From the NCBI GenBank assembly GCA_019648995.1, contig BLXT01008064.1, forward strand, positions 2,266,774 to 2,298,203: a stretch of 31,430 bases of DNA, read 5' to 3'. Every line of letters begins with the position of its first letter. Positions within the stretch are counted from its first letter, which is position 1. The position numbers and the translations under genes were made by a program. The notes below the pieces were generated by a model, which saw only the letters and a list, made by a program, of their open reading frames with translations, was not told the origin of the DNA and searched no databases. Positions 11,058 through 23,000 of the stretch are shown here, in pieces. The stretch comes from Plakobranchus ocellatus (lineage: Eukaryota > Mollusca > Gastropoda > Plakobranchidae).

Positions 11058-11443
11058 GACCTTATTTTCCCGAACGCTTGGAAAAATAAAGTCTGACCTT
11101 ATTTTCCCGAGCAAACAGACTTTCAGATGAAAGCATGTCGATATGTGCTACAAGGAGAGGCAAAGTCAAACCCGTTTTCTAAGTCCCTATGTTTCCTCGT
11201 ATGGCCAATACACAAACGACTGAGCTGGGTTTCTCTTTTTTTGTTTGTGTGACCTGCATGGCCTTCGTTAACTGCAGTGAACTGTGAAGTGAATGAAAAA
11301 GAACAGAAAATTTTATCAAAGCAAAAGACACTGATTACAGATCTATTCTAAATTATCGGGATTGGCTTGACCTGTCATCCGGATGTACTCGGAGTGAAAG
11401 TAAAAGAGCTCGGGGAAAATAATTATTGGACCAATTTTCCCGA
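11058..11443. repeat. Cluster of ATTTTCCCGA motifs in direct and inverted orientation
   Basis: GACCTTATTTTCCCGA occurs at 11058-11073 and again at 11095-11110. The second copy is framed by a perfect inverted pair AAAGTCTG (11088-11095) / CAGACTTT (11116-11123). At 11409-11420 the motif appears inverted (CTCGGGGAAAAT), facing another direct copy (ATTTTCCCGAG, 11433-11443). This could be a decayed non-autonomous DNA transposon with short inverted ends, or chance clustering. Confidence 0.4.
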
Positions 11444-11814
11444 GTGTTCGGGTAAATAGTCACTTGGTATTTTTTGTTGTCATCATCTTTGATAATGAAA
11501 ATATTTTTATGTTGATATGTCAAGGAATCATCCAAAATTTTTTAATGCATTTAATTACAACGCTTTCTGTTACGCTTAAACAAACCGCAAGGCCACCAGG
11601 CTATTCTCAATGTAACATTTTAATTATTGTGACGAAACATTTGTCTTACTTTTAAACAAACTGATTTTTACCAGGAATAATGTTTGTATGACGCTCGTCA
11701 AATACATACCCACCACCATCAGTTCAGAGTCAGTAGCTGGAAAGTTAACAGTTTCACTTCTACCATGTTTAATTCCTCTCTTACTTAAAGGAAATTTTGT
11801 GTGTGCGTGGGTTT

Positions 11815-11923
11815 GGTTTTTTTTTGTGTTTTTTAAGTGTTCTTTTTTGTTTTGTTTTGTTGTTTTATGTTGTTTTTTTTGTTTTTTTTTTTGTGTGTGT
11901 GTGTGTGTGTGGGAGGGGGGGGT
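11815..11923. repeat. T/G-rich low-complexity block with (GT)n and poly-G
   Basis: Interrupted poly-T with G spacers runs from 11815, followed by (GT)n at about 11892-11910 and a G-rich run to 11922. Confidence 0.9.
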
Positions 11924-12022
11924 TCAATTTCTAAGGTATTAGTATTAGAGGAATTGACCTTTGCTCAAAGGATCTTTATAATGTCACAGCTGATGTAAAA
12001 AAAAAAAACAATTAAATACGCC

Positions 12023-12050
12023 GTTGCTATGGCAAAAGCGGCCATCTTGG
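12023..12050. promoter_or_regulatory. Possible RFX X-box next to a YY1-like motif
   Basis: GTTGCTATGGCAAA (12023-12036) is close to the palindromic X-box bound by RFX factors. Four bases later, GCCATCTTGG (12041-12050) is the reverse complement of a YY1-type CCAAGATGGC. The pair lies about 2 kb upstream of the first coding exon. It is motif resemblance only, and may equally be part of a repeat, since poly-A precedes it. Confidence 0.25.
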
Positions 12051-13307
12051 ATTTCGGTCTATATTTGTATATCGCGAAAAACTTATGGGACGTTAAACAA
12101 AAAAGGAAAATAAATATAACAGCAACATTTGCAAAAGTAACTATATTAATGTTAAGTTGACCACTACTAGCTATAAAAATGGTAACCAAATTCGTTTATC
12201 AAACATATAAATAAGAACCATTTTTAACACTCTTTATGCTAAGATTAGAATGTGAAGTATTCTGGATTATCCTGTTCCAATGTTCTCGATTAATCAACAT
12301 CTAATATATAGAGCAATCGTCAAAAGGTGGACCTCAAAACTGTGTCACATTTTTTTTTTTTTTTACGTTTTGAAAAAGAAAATCCAATTACAAGACGGAT
12401 AAAGCCACTTAAGAATCAGTGAGATACAGTCATGTGTAATTGATAGCAGGAGTTGATCCATGTAAAATAAAAATTAATTTGTGTCTCCTTACTTTGTGAT
12501 AAATGAGCTTAAACTGTTGATGGGTGTTCACTTTTTTAATGATCTCGTCATCGCAGTTATGTTCGAAAGTAATTTTGTTAGTTTAGACAGCAAGGATGCA
12601 TCCACATCTTTTTTTTTTTAAACATGAAACATTACTTTTTATGCGAATACAGTCACATTTCAAGATTTATGTATTTATGAGTTCATTTTTTTTTCGAAAA
12701 TATCTAGCGAAAAAAGTGTTTCGAACATAACAACGATAACAACATACGTTTTAGCAAAACCTCACTGCCATTTTCCCCCCTCAAGTTAATATTGTTTTGA
12801 ATATTTTGCCAGGGTGTTTGTTTGGTTTTTTTTTGTTTGTTTGTTTTTTTTGTTTTTGCTTTTTTGCATATTTCTCTTGTTGTGCCGCCCACATAAAATA
12901 GTAGTTAGGGATGGAGGTTTGCCAAGTGGGCGATGATTCATCATTTTTGTTTTCTTCTTTGTGCGCCGACATCTGTTAAGTCAAATGGTGACTACAAAAA
13001 TCTGGTGGCTATTGTTAAAAAGCCAGCCGCGATCTTAGGTGATTGATCTCGTGTGCACGCTGAATAGTAAAATCTTAGTATATGATCGATAAAAAATATA
13101 TATATATACTTTTCAAATTCCACGACTCGCGTATTTGTCGCTATTGCTTTAATTATGAAACCTCACTGTGCTGTTTTTTCTTCCTTCCTATTGCGAATTT
13201 TTGGTTAACTCTTTTCTCTTTATTGTTCAGTTGCGTAAGAAGATACTTTTCAAGATATCACCTTCCCCTTCTCTACACTCTACAGCAGAACTCCCCCCTC
13301 CCCCAAA
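12051..13307. other. Intergenic, nothing recognised
   Basis: AT-rich sequence with several poly-T stretches (12350-12364, 12610-12620, 12825-12862). No coding region recognised on either strand. Confidence 0.4.
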
Positions 13308-13328
13308 GAAAGAGAGAGACACACACAC

Positions 13329-13386
<58 letters not shown>
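13308..13386. repeat. (AG)n microsatellite with a short (CA)n interruption
   Basis: AG units run from 13308, are broken by CACACACAC at about 13319-13328, and continue as nearly pure GA from about 13337 to 13384. Confidence 0.95.
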
Positions 13387-13388
<2 letters not shown>

Positions 13389-13902
13389 CCCTTTCCAAAA
13401 TTACGGACGAAATATATCTTCACTGTTCATGATAAAATCGCTGACAAAGTCACATTTTCATTTATAACGCAAGATGTGTAAAGTGATCGGATGATGAATA
13501 TCTTTACAAAATCAATTAAAGCAAGGTTTCTTTTAACTTAAAAGAAGATTAAAAAATTAAATATATTCTTACATGGATAATATTGATAAGTCGATGTATC
13601 GATCTAAACATATTCAAAAGCTCTACCTGTACACCCGTCAAGCATTGTCTTCATTGACATGTCTCTCTGTGTTTGCATAAGAGGACCTAACTAATCATTT
13701 GAAAATTATATTATCGGTTTGTCTATTGAATGAGGTACAATATCGAATTATGCACATACGAAATAACGTTCAATTCAGATACTGTGCTTCATTATGTCAA
13801 GGCAGAATTTGTAGTACATATTTTTAAACTTTGAACAAATAGTTACGTAAGATAATTGTGCGGACTAGTTTTATGCATAACATTTCTCTAAATTTTTCAC
13901 AG
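13387..13902. other. Region upstream of first coding exon, no clear promoter
   Basis: AT-rich sequence. I see no convincing TATA box or CpG-rich promoter. It ends with TCTCTAAATTTTTCACAG at 13885-13902, a plausible 3' splice site, which would make the region the end of a 5'-UTR intron and place the promoter further upstream. Confidence 0.35.
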
Positions 13903-13988
13903 AAACACCACGATGGAGTAAGGACGATGTCAGATAAGACAGATGATGCAAATTTCATCAAGGTCAAGGATAAAAATGTCACAATGCG
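13903..13988 (+). other. Putative 5' UTR part of first coding exon, with two uORFs
   Basis: The stretch between the candidate acceptor ending at 13902 and the start codon holds two upstream ATGs. ATG GAG TAA lies at 13913-13921. A 21-codon uORF starts at 13927 and stops at 13990-13992, overlapping the main start at 13989. Whether transcription starts here or comes in by splicing is not shown by the sequence. Confidence 0.4.
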
Positions 13989-14055
13989 ATGATGGCCAGT
14001 CACTTCCGGTATTCACTCCACTCCTGGATACTTGTGTTAGCGGCCATGGTGGCAG
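13989..14055 (+). CDS. Exon 1: start codon and signal peptide
   Basis: Encodes [20 protein letters not shown] and two further residues, then one base of a split codon (phase 1). A short polar/basic start followed by a hydrophobic core is a classical signal peptide. Two adjacent ATGs (13989 and 13992) could both serve. The donor is GGCAG/GTGAGT at 14055/14056. Joining to exon 2 gives VTYSQSEPC, a likely cleavage region before the first EGF. Confidence 0.8.
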
Positions 14056-17000
14056 GTGAGTTAGTCCTCCGGCCTCTCGTTGGCATTGAATATATTCTTT
14101 TCGCTTGTATTTGTCAACCATCGACTTTAATGTTTTCAAAGTCCGAATTCTCAAGCTATGCGAAGTATGATTAATAGATCGATCACCAATTCGGAGCAAC
14201 GTGTATATATCAAGCATTATATAACTGGGACCAGGTCTCTTAAGACCAGGCAAAAGTAAAGGCTGCAGGAAAATAAAGGCAGTTAACTTCACACTGGTGT
14301 AAGCTTAAAAAAAAATAAAAGAAGGCGAATCCTGGTGACCCAACTGTCTTCTCCGGTATGGGATTCACATAGTTGTGTTGCGTGTCTTCCTTCCGTCTTT
14401 CCGTTCTTTACGTCATTATCTTTTCTCACTAAACTAATTTGTTATTTTGTTAACTTAATATTATTGCGTGGCTATAGAAAAGCGTTTAATAAGCTCACCA
14501 CTAACGGAAAATAAATCGTCAATGCGACGCTTTCCCTTAAAATACTAAACAAAAACATCTTGCCTCCCAAAGTAAATAAATAAATAAATAAAATAAATAA
14601 ATAAATGAATACAATGAAATAAAATAAATTAAAATTAAATTTAAAATAAATGATATAATCAAAAAAATTGAAAAAAAAAACCGAAACATAAGGAAACCCT
14701 TACTTAAACCCTCACATGAGCTCAACACTATCGCCCATCATTGGTTACCCTTACACAAATCCCCCATGAGCACAACATTATCGCTCATTATTGTTTACCC
14801 TCACACAAACCCTCACATGTACACAACACTATCGCTCATCATCGCTTACCCTCACACAAACACTCACATGCACACAACACTATCGCTCATCATTGGTTAC
14901 CCTCACACAAACACTCACATGCACACAACATTATCGCTCATCACCGGTTACCCTCACACAAACCCTAACATGCACACAACATTATCGCTCATCATCGGTT
15001 ACCCTCACACAAACCCTCACAAGTACACAGCACTATCTCTCATCATTGGTTACCCTCACTCAAACCCCCACATGAGCACAACACTATCGCTCACCACCGG
15101 TTACCCTCACACAAACACTCACATGCACACAACATTATCGCTCATCATTGGTTACTCTAACACAGACGCTCACATGAGCACAACACTATCGCTCATCACC
15201 GGTTACCCTCACACAAACACTCACATGAGCACAACACTATCGCTCATTATCGGTTACCCTCACACAAACCCTCGCATGAGCACAACACTATCGCTCATAA
15301 TCGGTTACCTTACACAAACCCTCACATGAGCACAACACTATCGCTCATAATCGGTTACCCTCACAAAAACCCTCACATGAGCACAACATTATGCTCATCA
15401 TCGGTTACCTTACACAAACCCTCACGTGAGCACAGCACTATCGCTCATCATNNNNNNNNNNNNNNNNNNNNNNNNNNNNNNNNNNNNNNNNNNNNNNNNN
15501 NNNNNNNNNNNNNNNNNNNNNNNNNNNNNNNNNNNNNNNNNNNNNTCGGTTACCCTCACACAAACCCTCACATGAGGACAGCACTATCGCTCATCATCGG
15601 TTACCCTCACACAAACCCTCACATGAGGATAGCACTATCGCTCATCATCGGTTACCCTCACACAAACCCTCACATGAGGACAGCACTATCGCTCATCATC
15701 GGTTACCCTCACACCAACCCTCACATGAGCACAACATTATGCTCATCATCGGTTACCTTACACAAACCCTCACGTGAGCACAGCACTATCGCTCATCATC
15801 GGTTACCCTTACACAAACCCTCCCATAAGCACAGCACTATCGCTCATCATCGGTTACCCTCATCAGAACGCTCACATGAGGACAGCACTATCGCTCATAA
15901 TCGGTTACCCTTTCACAAACCCTCACATGAGGACAGCAGTATTGCTCATCATCGGTTACCCTCACACAAACCCTCACATGAGTACAGCACTATCGCCCAT
16001 CATTGGTTTCCCTAACACAGACGCTCACATGCACACAACACTATCGCTCATAATCGGTTACCCTCAAACAAACCCTCACATGAGCACAACATTATGCTCA
16101 TCATCGGTTACCCTCACACAAACCCTCATATGAACACAACAGTATCGCCCATCATCGGTTACCCTCACAAAAATTCTCACATGAGGACAACACTATCGCT
16201 CATCACCGGTTACCCTCACAGAAACCCTCACATGATCACGACACTATCGCTAATCATCGGTTTTTTTGTGGTTAATAGACTTCCTTTGAAATCTGCAGAG
16301 ACTTTTCAATACAGGTTCGATAACGATCCAAGGTGTGGCCTGTCCGATGTGACAGCACAAAAAAAAACCAAAGAATGCGCTCTTTGGTACAAATAAAAAT
16401 CAGACCAGACAGATGGAGGTCATAGTGAAAGCTTTCCACGCTTTATAAATAGTTTTAGAATAATTTCCCGTCTTTTACGCCGTTGTTTTCGTGAGGAGGA
16501 AAGTTCAAAAATTTGAGGGCATGAAAAGTCATAGCATCAAATATTTTATTATTGGGATGAGAATATATTTGTTTCCCGCATCAAAGAGAACGCCCTCTTG
16601 ACTTCATAGTGACGATGCATCGTGTGTGCACTAAAGCGATAAGGCGATCAGAAAGTAAACTGGCTCTGGTGATCAATAGGTGGCAATCATAATCCAGATC
16701 GATATCTTAAGACACTCAACGCATACGAAATTGTTGTACTAAAATTGACCGAGCATAAAGTAGTTAAACAGAAATGAAGTATATCGTTCACAGACTATTA
16801 AACTTAACGCAATAAAGACATATTACCTCTAGACAGAGATCGTGCGAACAGGTTAAGGTGTGATACAGATCGGTATGTAGAATAAAATACTATATAATCC
16901 TTAACACATATAATAGTCTGTCTTCTTACCTTTGTCATAATATTTTTTTTCAATCTATCTCGACCAGCGTGTTTGTGGATATTATTGAGTAAAATTGCCT

Positions 17001-20000
17001 AGATGCTATAGAGTTAATGTAAGATATTGTTTAAATTTGTCTTATATAGCCATCACGTGCTTTCTTCTTGGCATTTATAATCTTATTTCGGTCCTTCTCT
17101 CAGTTAAAATTAAAATTATTTAAATTACGTACCTTGTTTGTTGTTTTCGGATTCTGGGAAGAGAAAAGGAGTGAGCAACAAAGTGAGAGAAAAAAAATTG
17201 TACAGAAAAAATGTGACCATTTTAATTTGCACAAAAAAGAAAGAGAAACAGGATAGTACAGCGAAAAAAATGAGCAATAAAATGTGCGCAAAAATACAGC
17301 ATTAAACCCCTCCCCCCCCCCAAAAGGAGTGAACATTTTAATAACTGCGAAAAGAGAGCGGAAAAAAATACACAGAAAAGAAGATAGCGGTGAAAAAAGT
17401 CGAGCTTCAAGTTAATAACAAATACAAACAAATGCCTTTGTTGTTAGACATGGATAGGGCAAGCGTGAATTGTCGATATTCTGCAGGTCTTTCGTCATAA
17501 AGAAACGCGCAATTTATAGATTAATACTAATAAAAATCGATCCCTAATTTTCATGCCACGCCCTATGAAAGACGTGTTGATGCATTAAAAAAGAGCCAAA
17601 AAAAAAAAAAGACAAGAATTTCATCGCCTTTCCTTAAACATATAAATTTAAAGTTTTGTATATCGTTATATTCCATTTTGAGGTGATCTCAAACCTTTCA
17701 TCTCTCTTCAGGCGTACGTCAATTGCAGGTTCGAACTCAAAATTCCCGAACATGAAAACTGAAAATCGATACATGTTAAACGGTTATCGCAGTATGCATT
17801 GAGCAGCTCAGAAGTTTGAAAGGTTTCGGGGCAATATTGTCAAAAGAGTCAAGTAGATCTTCAAGTAGACTTGAAGATATAGTCGAATATTTTCAAATTT
17901 TGAAACAATTTATCTGCCATCGGTTTTATTGATCCCCTCCTTAAAGCTCTCTTTTGGCTTGGCGCCAACGAAAGTTTCTTTGAGATTTTTGTAGTGAGCT
18001 ACACTAATCCAGCGCAATCAATGACAGCAAAATTACATACATCTCTTCGGACGAAACGAGAAAGGCAGAAATGAAGATGCATTTAGAATGTTTACCAGTA
18101 CAATGCCCCTTCCTCGGTATATTAATGATCCACTTCTTCCACCTGTTCTCGGCAGAAGGCTTTTTTAGGATTTGGGGAGGGGTATGAGGAAAGAGGTTTG
18201 TGCTATCTACGTTCTTAAACTATGTTCACTTGTCTTAAACATGAACTTTCATCATACCTCTTTTTAATAACAAACATGTCTGGACAAATCACTCTTCACA
18301 TTTACCCAATATTATTTCTATCATGATCATGTGGTAGGTTTGACACTTAGAGTGTGATATTTTACATTGCGTATCAGTGAAGTCCATAGTAATCTTCAAA
18401 ATCACTAGAACATCCTCATTGGCAACGCAGTGTTGAGCTCTATCTCTTTTTTATTTGAGCTAACTTACCCTTACTGAACACAAATGTATCCCATTTCTAT
18501 GTGTCTCGGGTAGCCCATCCCTCGTGCCTGTTTACATTAGAACTCTTGGCGAAAAACAATTAATAAATATTTGGTCTCTATTATTATCACAGACAAAAAA
18601 AATTCATTTCGGAGTGACTTATAGGTCGTGGAATGCACTGCTTAATCACATATCGATCGTAGCAAAACACCTAGAAGATGTGTCACTCACGCATGTGTGT
18701 CTATTTAACAATAGATTGTTACTTATCGTTACAGAATTCTAGGAGAGTTAACATCTGTGCAGCGTCTCACACTGTATACCGCACTCCTTTAAAAAAGCGA
18801 TTACCTGTAAGGAATTGGTATCGGCTGATAGCTCGAAAAGATCGAAATAATGAGCTCTACGAATAAGTGTTAATACTATTCATTGTCGCTACAAAAACAT
18901 TCTATACTAACAAAATGTGTCAAGGTCGAGAACGTTCAATAGATTTTACCCTCTTGGATAGAGCTTTTTCTTCTTTAAAGTGCATCAACTGAGTAAGAAA
19001 GAAATAAATAACATGACAACAACAATATCTATGACTACAACAACATTAATAACAATCATAATCAAAGCAACAACGACGCAAAATACAAAAGAATGAATTG
19101 TGTATAGATTCCGTGTTTGATCCTTTGCTCCACAGTAACCTATAGCCAGTCTGAACCATGTGGACCACTTCTCGTCTGCCGAAATGGGGGACAATGCGTA
19201 ACGTCCGGTGCAAACAGCAGATGTCAGTGCGCACCAGGTTACACCGGAAGTCAGTGTGAAACTGATATAAACTGGTGTGTGACTCCTGGACCTCACGACT
19301 GCCGAAATAACGCTCAGTGTGTGGACGAGCTTTTGGGTTACTCTTGTGTCTGTCTGTCCGGCTGGGAGGGAGAGTTTTGTGAGAAGGTAGGTTCAACCTC
19401 CATTTTAGTCATTCACGCTACTGTACAGACGGTTTGTTGTTATTGCTTTTACTATCGGAGAGCTGTTCTTTTCATTTTTTTTTTCGAGACATTTTTTCGA
19501 TAAAGTTTATTGAAATAAAAAAAAAATGTTCAAGATTGAAATTCTTTCAAACAAGTGATATTGTGAAAGAAAATTAACACTTTTCTCAAGTGGATGCATA
19601 TAAATGTTTTGCTCCTACGCTAACTTAATGGCACAACTCATTAAAATTTTTTGCCTTTTTTTTTTTGTTTTGTTTTTTTTCCTTTTAAGATATCAAGGAA
19701 ATCTGAGGGTTTTTTTGTCTTTAGGATACCAATTTCCAACCAAAAGGTGCATGCTTTAAGAAAATCTTATTGGTGCATTTCACTAAATAAATATCATCAG
19801 ATAGCTCTTAGGGTGAGAAATGCTATGATTGTATAGTAGCATTTTGGCCTATCTCTGAGTTATACTATAATGTTAGCTCAGTGATGTTATGTTTATCTGC
19901 TTTTCCCCAAAAAGTCAATTTTTGGTGAAAGAAAGGTGGTTTTTTTTTTCTTTCTATGAAACAATGAGAAATGCTCCCACTTAATGTTTAATAAATTCAA

Positions 20001-23000
20001 AATAAAAGGTCTTTGAATCAAGAAAGCAAACTTTTTAAAACTCTCATCATAAGGTTTTTTTCTTTCTCTTCCAAATACTATATACCTTAATTTCAATTGA
20101 TAGAATTTACGATAGATTGTCCCCAGTTAGTTTATTCAATTATTTTAAAAAGCACGTAATAATGATTAATTTTCGCATCAAGCTTTTTCCACGTAACAAA
20201 AAACTTACAGAGACTGTCTTCATTCAGAGCAAAACGAGGACGCCTCTAAATACACACATTTGCTATATTTATGTTGTTTGCTTAAGCTATGTTTACCCTA
20301 TTATAACCCATCTTCATCTTAACCATTCTGTCGGCTTGAAAATCAAAATCTCATCTACAGTTTCGTATGAAATTAAAGAATTGCAATAAAAAAATAACGT
20401 ATATTCTAACGAGAAGTAAGAAAAAAAAAGCATTTCTATATATATATCATTTTTCCATCTTCACTGCCGTCCTATGTTCAGGAAAAAAACGAGTGTTTGT
20501 CAAACCCATGTGAAAATGGCGGACAATGTACAGACGAATTTGACGCGTTCTCTTGCAACTGCACGTCCCAGTTTAGCGGGCCTACGTGCACTACTGACGT
20601 GGACGAGTGCGCACTGAACAACACTATTTGTGCAAATAATGGAACTTGCCAGAACATCATTGGCGGGTTTGACTGTGTCTGTGTGCCAGGTAAAAGTATT
20701 CGTGAACTGTCTTTTTACCTAATGATAGATTATATCCATTGTTTTTACATAATATGTGAGATTGAAAAAAATAAAATTAAACATGTATATTAACTTTAAT
20801 GATATTCTCAATAAGTCATACTTATGGTTTTCAAACCGAAAACCACAGCCTTCGCGTGAAGATAGTTAATGGTTATTATCAAACCAACTTGATTAACGTA
20901 GTACAGCCACATTTCGAGGTCACTAATTTAATGGAATAAAAAGATATTCGTACACTGGGGCTTCTTTGGTAGATTTGATGAGGGGAAAGCTTGAGGGTTA
21001 ACGATATAATACTGATCTCACTTTAAATGCTATGAAAAGGTCCCAGCAAAAACACATGAATCTACGAGTATAACCTATTCAACTCTTCAAAAACTGATAA
21101 TGATGTATTGCATGTCTATATCTATGGTGCATGGTGTGCTCTAAATGAAAACATTTCTACTTTTGCTGCCTACTATCTCTTCACTGAGTCTTTCTACATT
21201 TGTTGTACATTATCATTGATGCAATAAACAAAAGCAGACTAATATGTGTTCATGTAGAAACCCCATTGCACAGTGCTATATTTGCATAAAACATAAAAAA
21301 ACACGCACATAAATACAAGCAAAATAAAAACTAAACATGTAGTTAGGTTTTAAAAAAGAATGTTATATTAAAGGAACTATAAAACGAAAAGAAAGCCATA
21401 CAACGTGATTTTTCCAATTGATACGGAGTGCTACCATTTTCGTTGTGAAATACAGGCCTAGACCTTAGGGTAAACTCAATTACTCATGGTTTTTCCACAG
21501 ACCCTCGATTTTCCGGCATGTTGCTATCACGTCGAAGCCATAGGTAAAGAAGGGGAGGTTTTACTTCCTTTGTTATTCATAGTTCTATGGCTCTAATCAA
21601 CAGGTTACACTGGGGCGCTGTGTGAGACAGAAATAAACGAGTGTGACAGCAACCCCTGCCTGTACGATGGGAAATGTATTGACTTAATCAACAACTTTAG
21701 ATGTGAATGTCAACCGTCATTCGTAGGACCTCGGTGTCAGGGCATCGTGAACCGTTGTGTGGTGGACAACCCGTGCCAGGCGGGGGCAGCATGTGTGGAC
21801 ACACCGGGAGGTAAAATAGGAGCGAGCTAAGAAAGGGAAGAAAATGCAACACTATGGTAATAAGAGAAAAACAAATGACATTTTATAATAAAGGAATATC
21901 AAAACAATGGTGAATCTAGAAACCATACCAAAGACATGCAGATGATAATGGTAATATAGTTGATCTTTTTAATTCATCTATTCACGAACGAATCTAATCA
22001 AAATGAGAGCGATGAGCCAGAATTCTCTTGACAAAAAAATCATTAAAATTGAATATATTTGAAACTTATCAAGGCTATAGCTTTTTTTTTCACTGACTAA
22101 CCTAATTAACTCAAATTGTCGCAACAAGCAAAATGCATTGATCAAATGAAACCAGACTGGCAGTGTTGTTGCAAAACCAATGGAAAAAGCACTAGCGACA
22201 GCAACATCAGAAGTTGCAGTCATAGCCAAAATCTGAAACATTCCATTCAAAAGTAAAGGTAAAAGTGATGTATTATGCTTTGCAGCAATAAATTCAATAA
22301 AATAAAGCAAGTTAGTAATAAGAGACTGCAATATACACTTCATAAGAATCTGAAGACAAAAACATGAATTGTAATTGGTGTACTGAAATCTTAATGTGAA
22401 TTGCTGAGTCAGTGTGTTGGCAGGACAACGCATTAATGTCTTCGCGACCCAATCCCGGTAATATGAGCAATGTATGGTAACAAGGCTATATGGGCTTTCA
22501 TATAAACATTGCTTTGTAAGACGCAACATAAGAGAAAAGACAATGATGAAATAATAAAAAAATAGCAAGGAAAGTAATGCTATAAAAAGCAAACATAAAA
22601 GGTTACCAGTACTGTAGAACATTGCAAAACCAATGTATTCTATGCTGCTAGAAGCAAAGACAATAGCAATCAAGATACAAACACTGATGTAATGGAAATA
22701 TAGCCTAAAACAGGAGGAGTTTTAACTTGAATATCACTAGAATACCAATGGGTTCTACTATTAAATACACAAAACTCGCGCAGGTATGAAAAAAGAAGGG
22801 CAAATAGTGTATATTGTGCCACGCGCATTTTAAAGGAACGGATAAAAAGAAGAATTAATTAAACTTGTAACATTAAAAACGGAACAAAACTGAAGATTTG
22901 ATGCAAACTGTGACTCGAATCCTCAGGAGGCTACGCCTGCTTCTGCCCGCCTGGCTATTACGGACCGCACTGTGAGTCGGAAGAGAACGTGTGCGGCAGC

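Larger units (their letters stand above)
14056..19135 (+). other. Intron 1 (about 5.1 kb), holds minisatellite and microsatellite
   Basis: GTGAGT start and CTCCACAG end. It contains an (AAAT)n block, the 51-bp minisatellite with the N gap, and then about 2.8 kb (16270-19135) in which I recognise nothing. ORFs such as 17068-17256 and 18524-18742 have no domain. Confidence 0.75.

Noticed and set aside
10797-11114. 105-codon minus-strand ORF
   Set aside because: No recognisable domain. It runs through the ATTTTCCCGA repeat cluster, and the hydrophobic stretch comes from AT-rich DNA.
14741-16396. ORFs of 75-229 codons with a 17-residue repeat
   Set aside because: They follow from a stop-free 51-bp unit and are open in all three frames. 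They lie in an intron, and one spans the N gap.
19046-19396. Antisense ORFs across EGF exons (also at 20478, 24840, 26794, 28034, 28831 and 30685)
   Set aside because: Shadows of the plus-strand exons, which show the six-cysteine pattern, correct splice sites and consistent phases.
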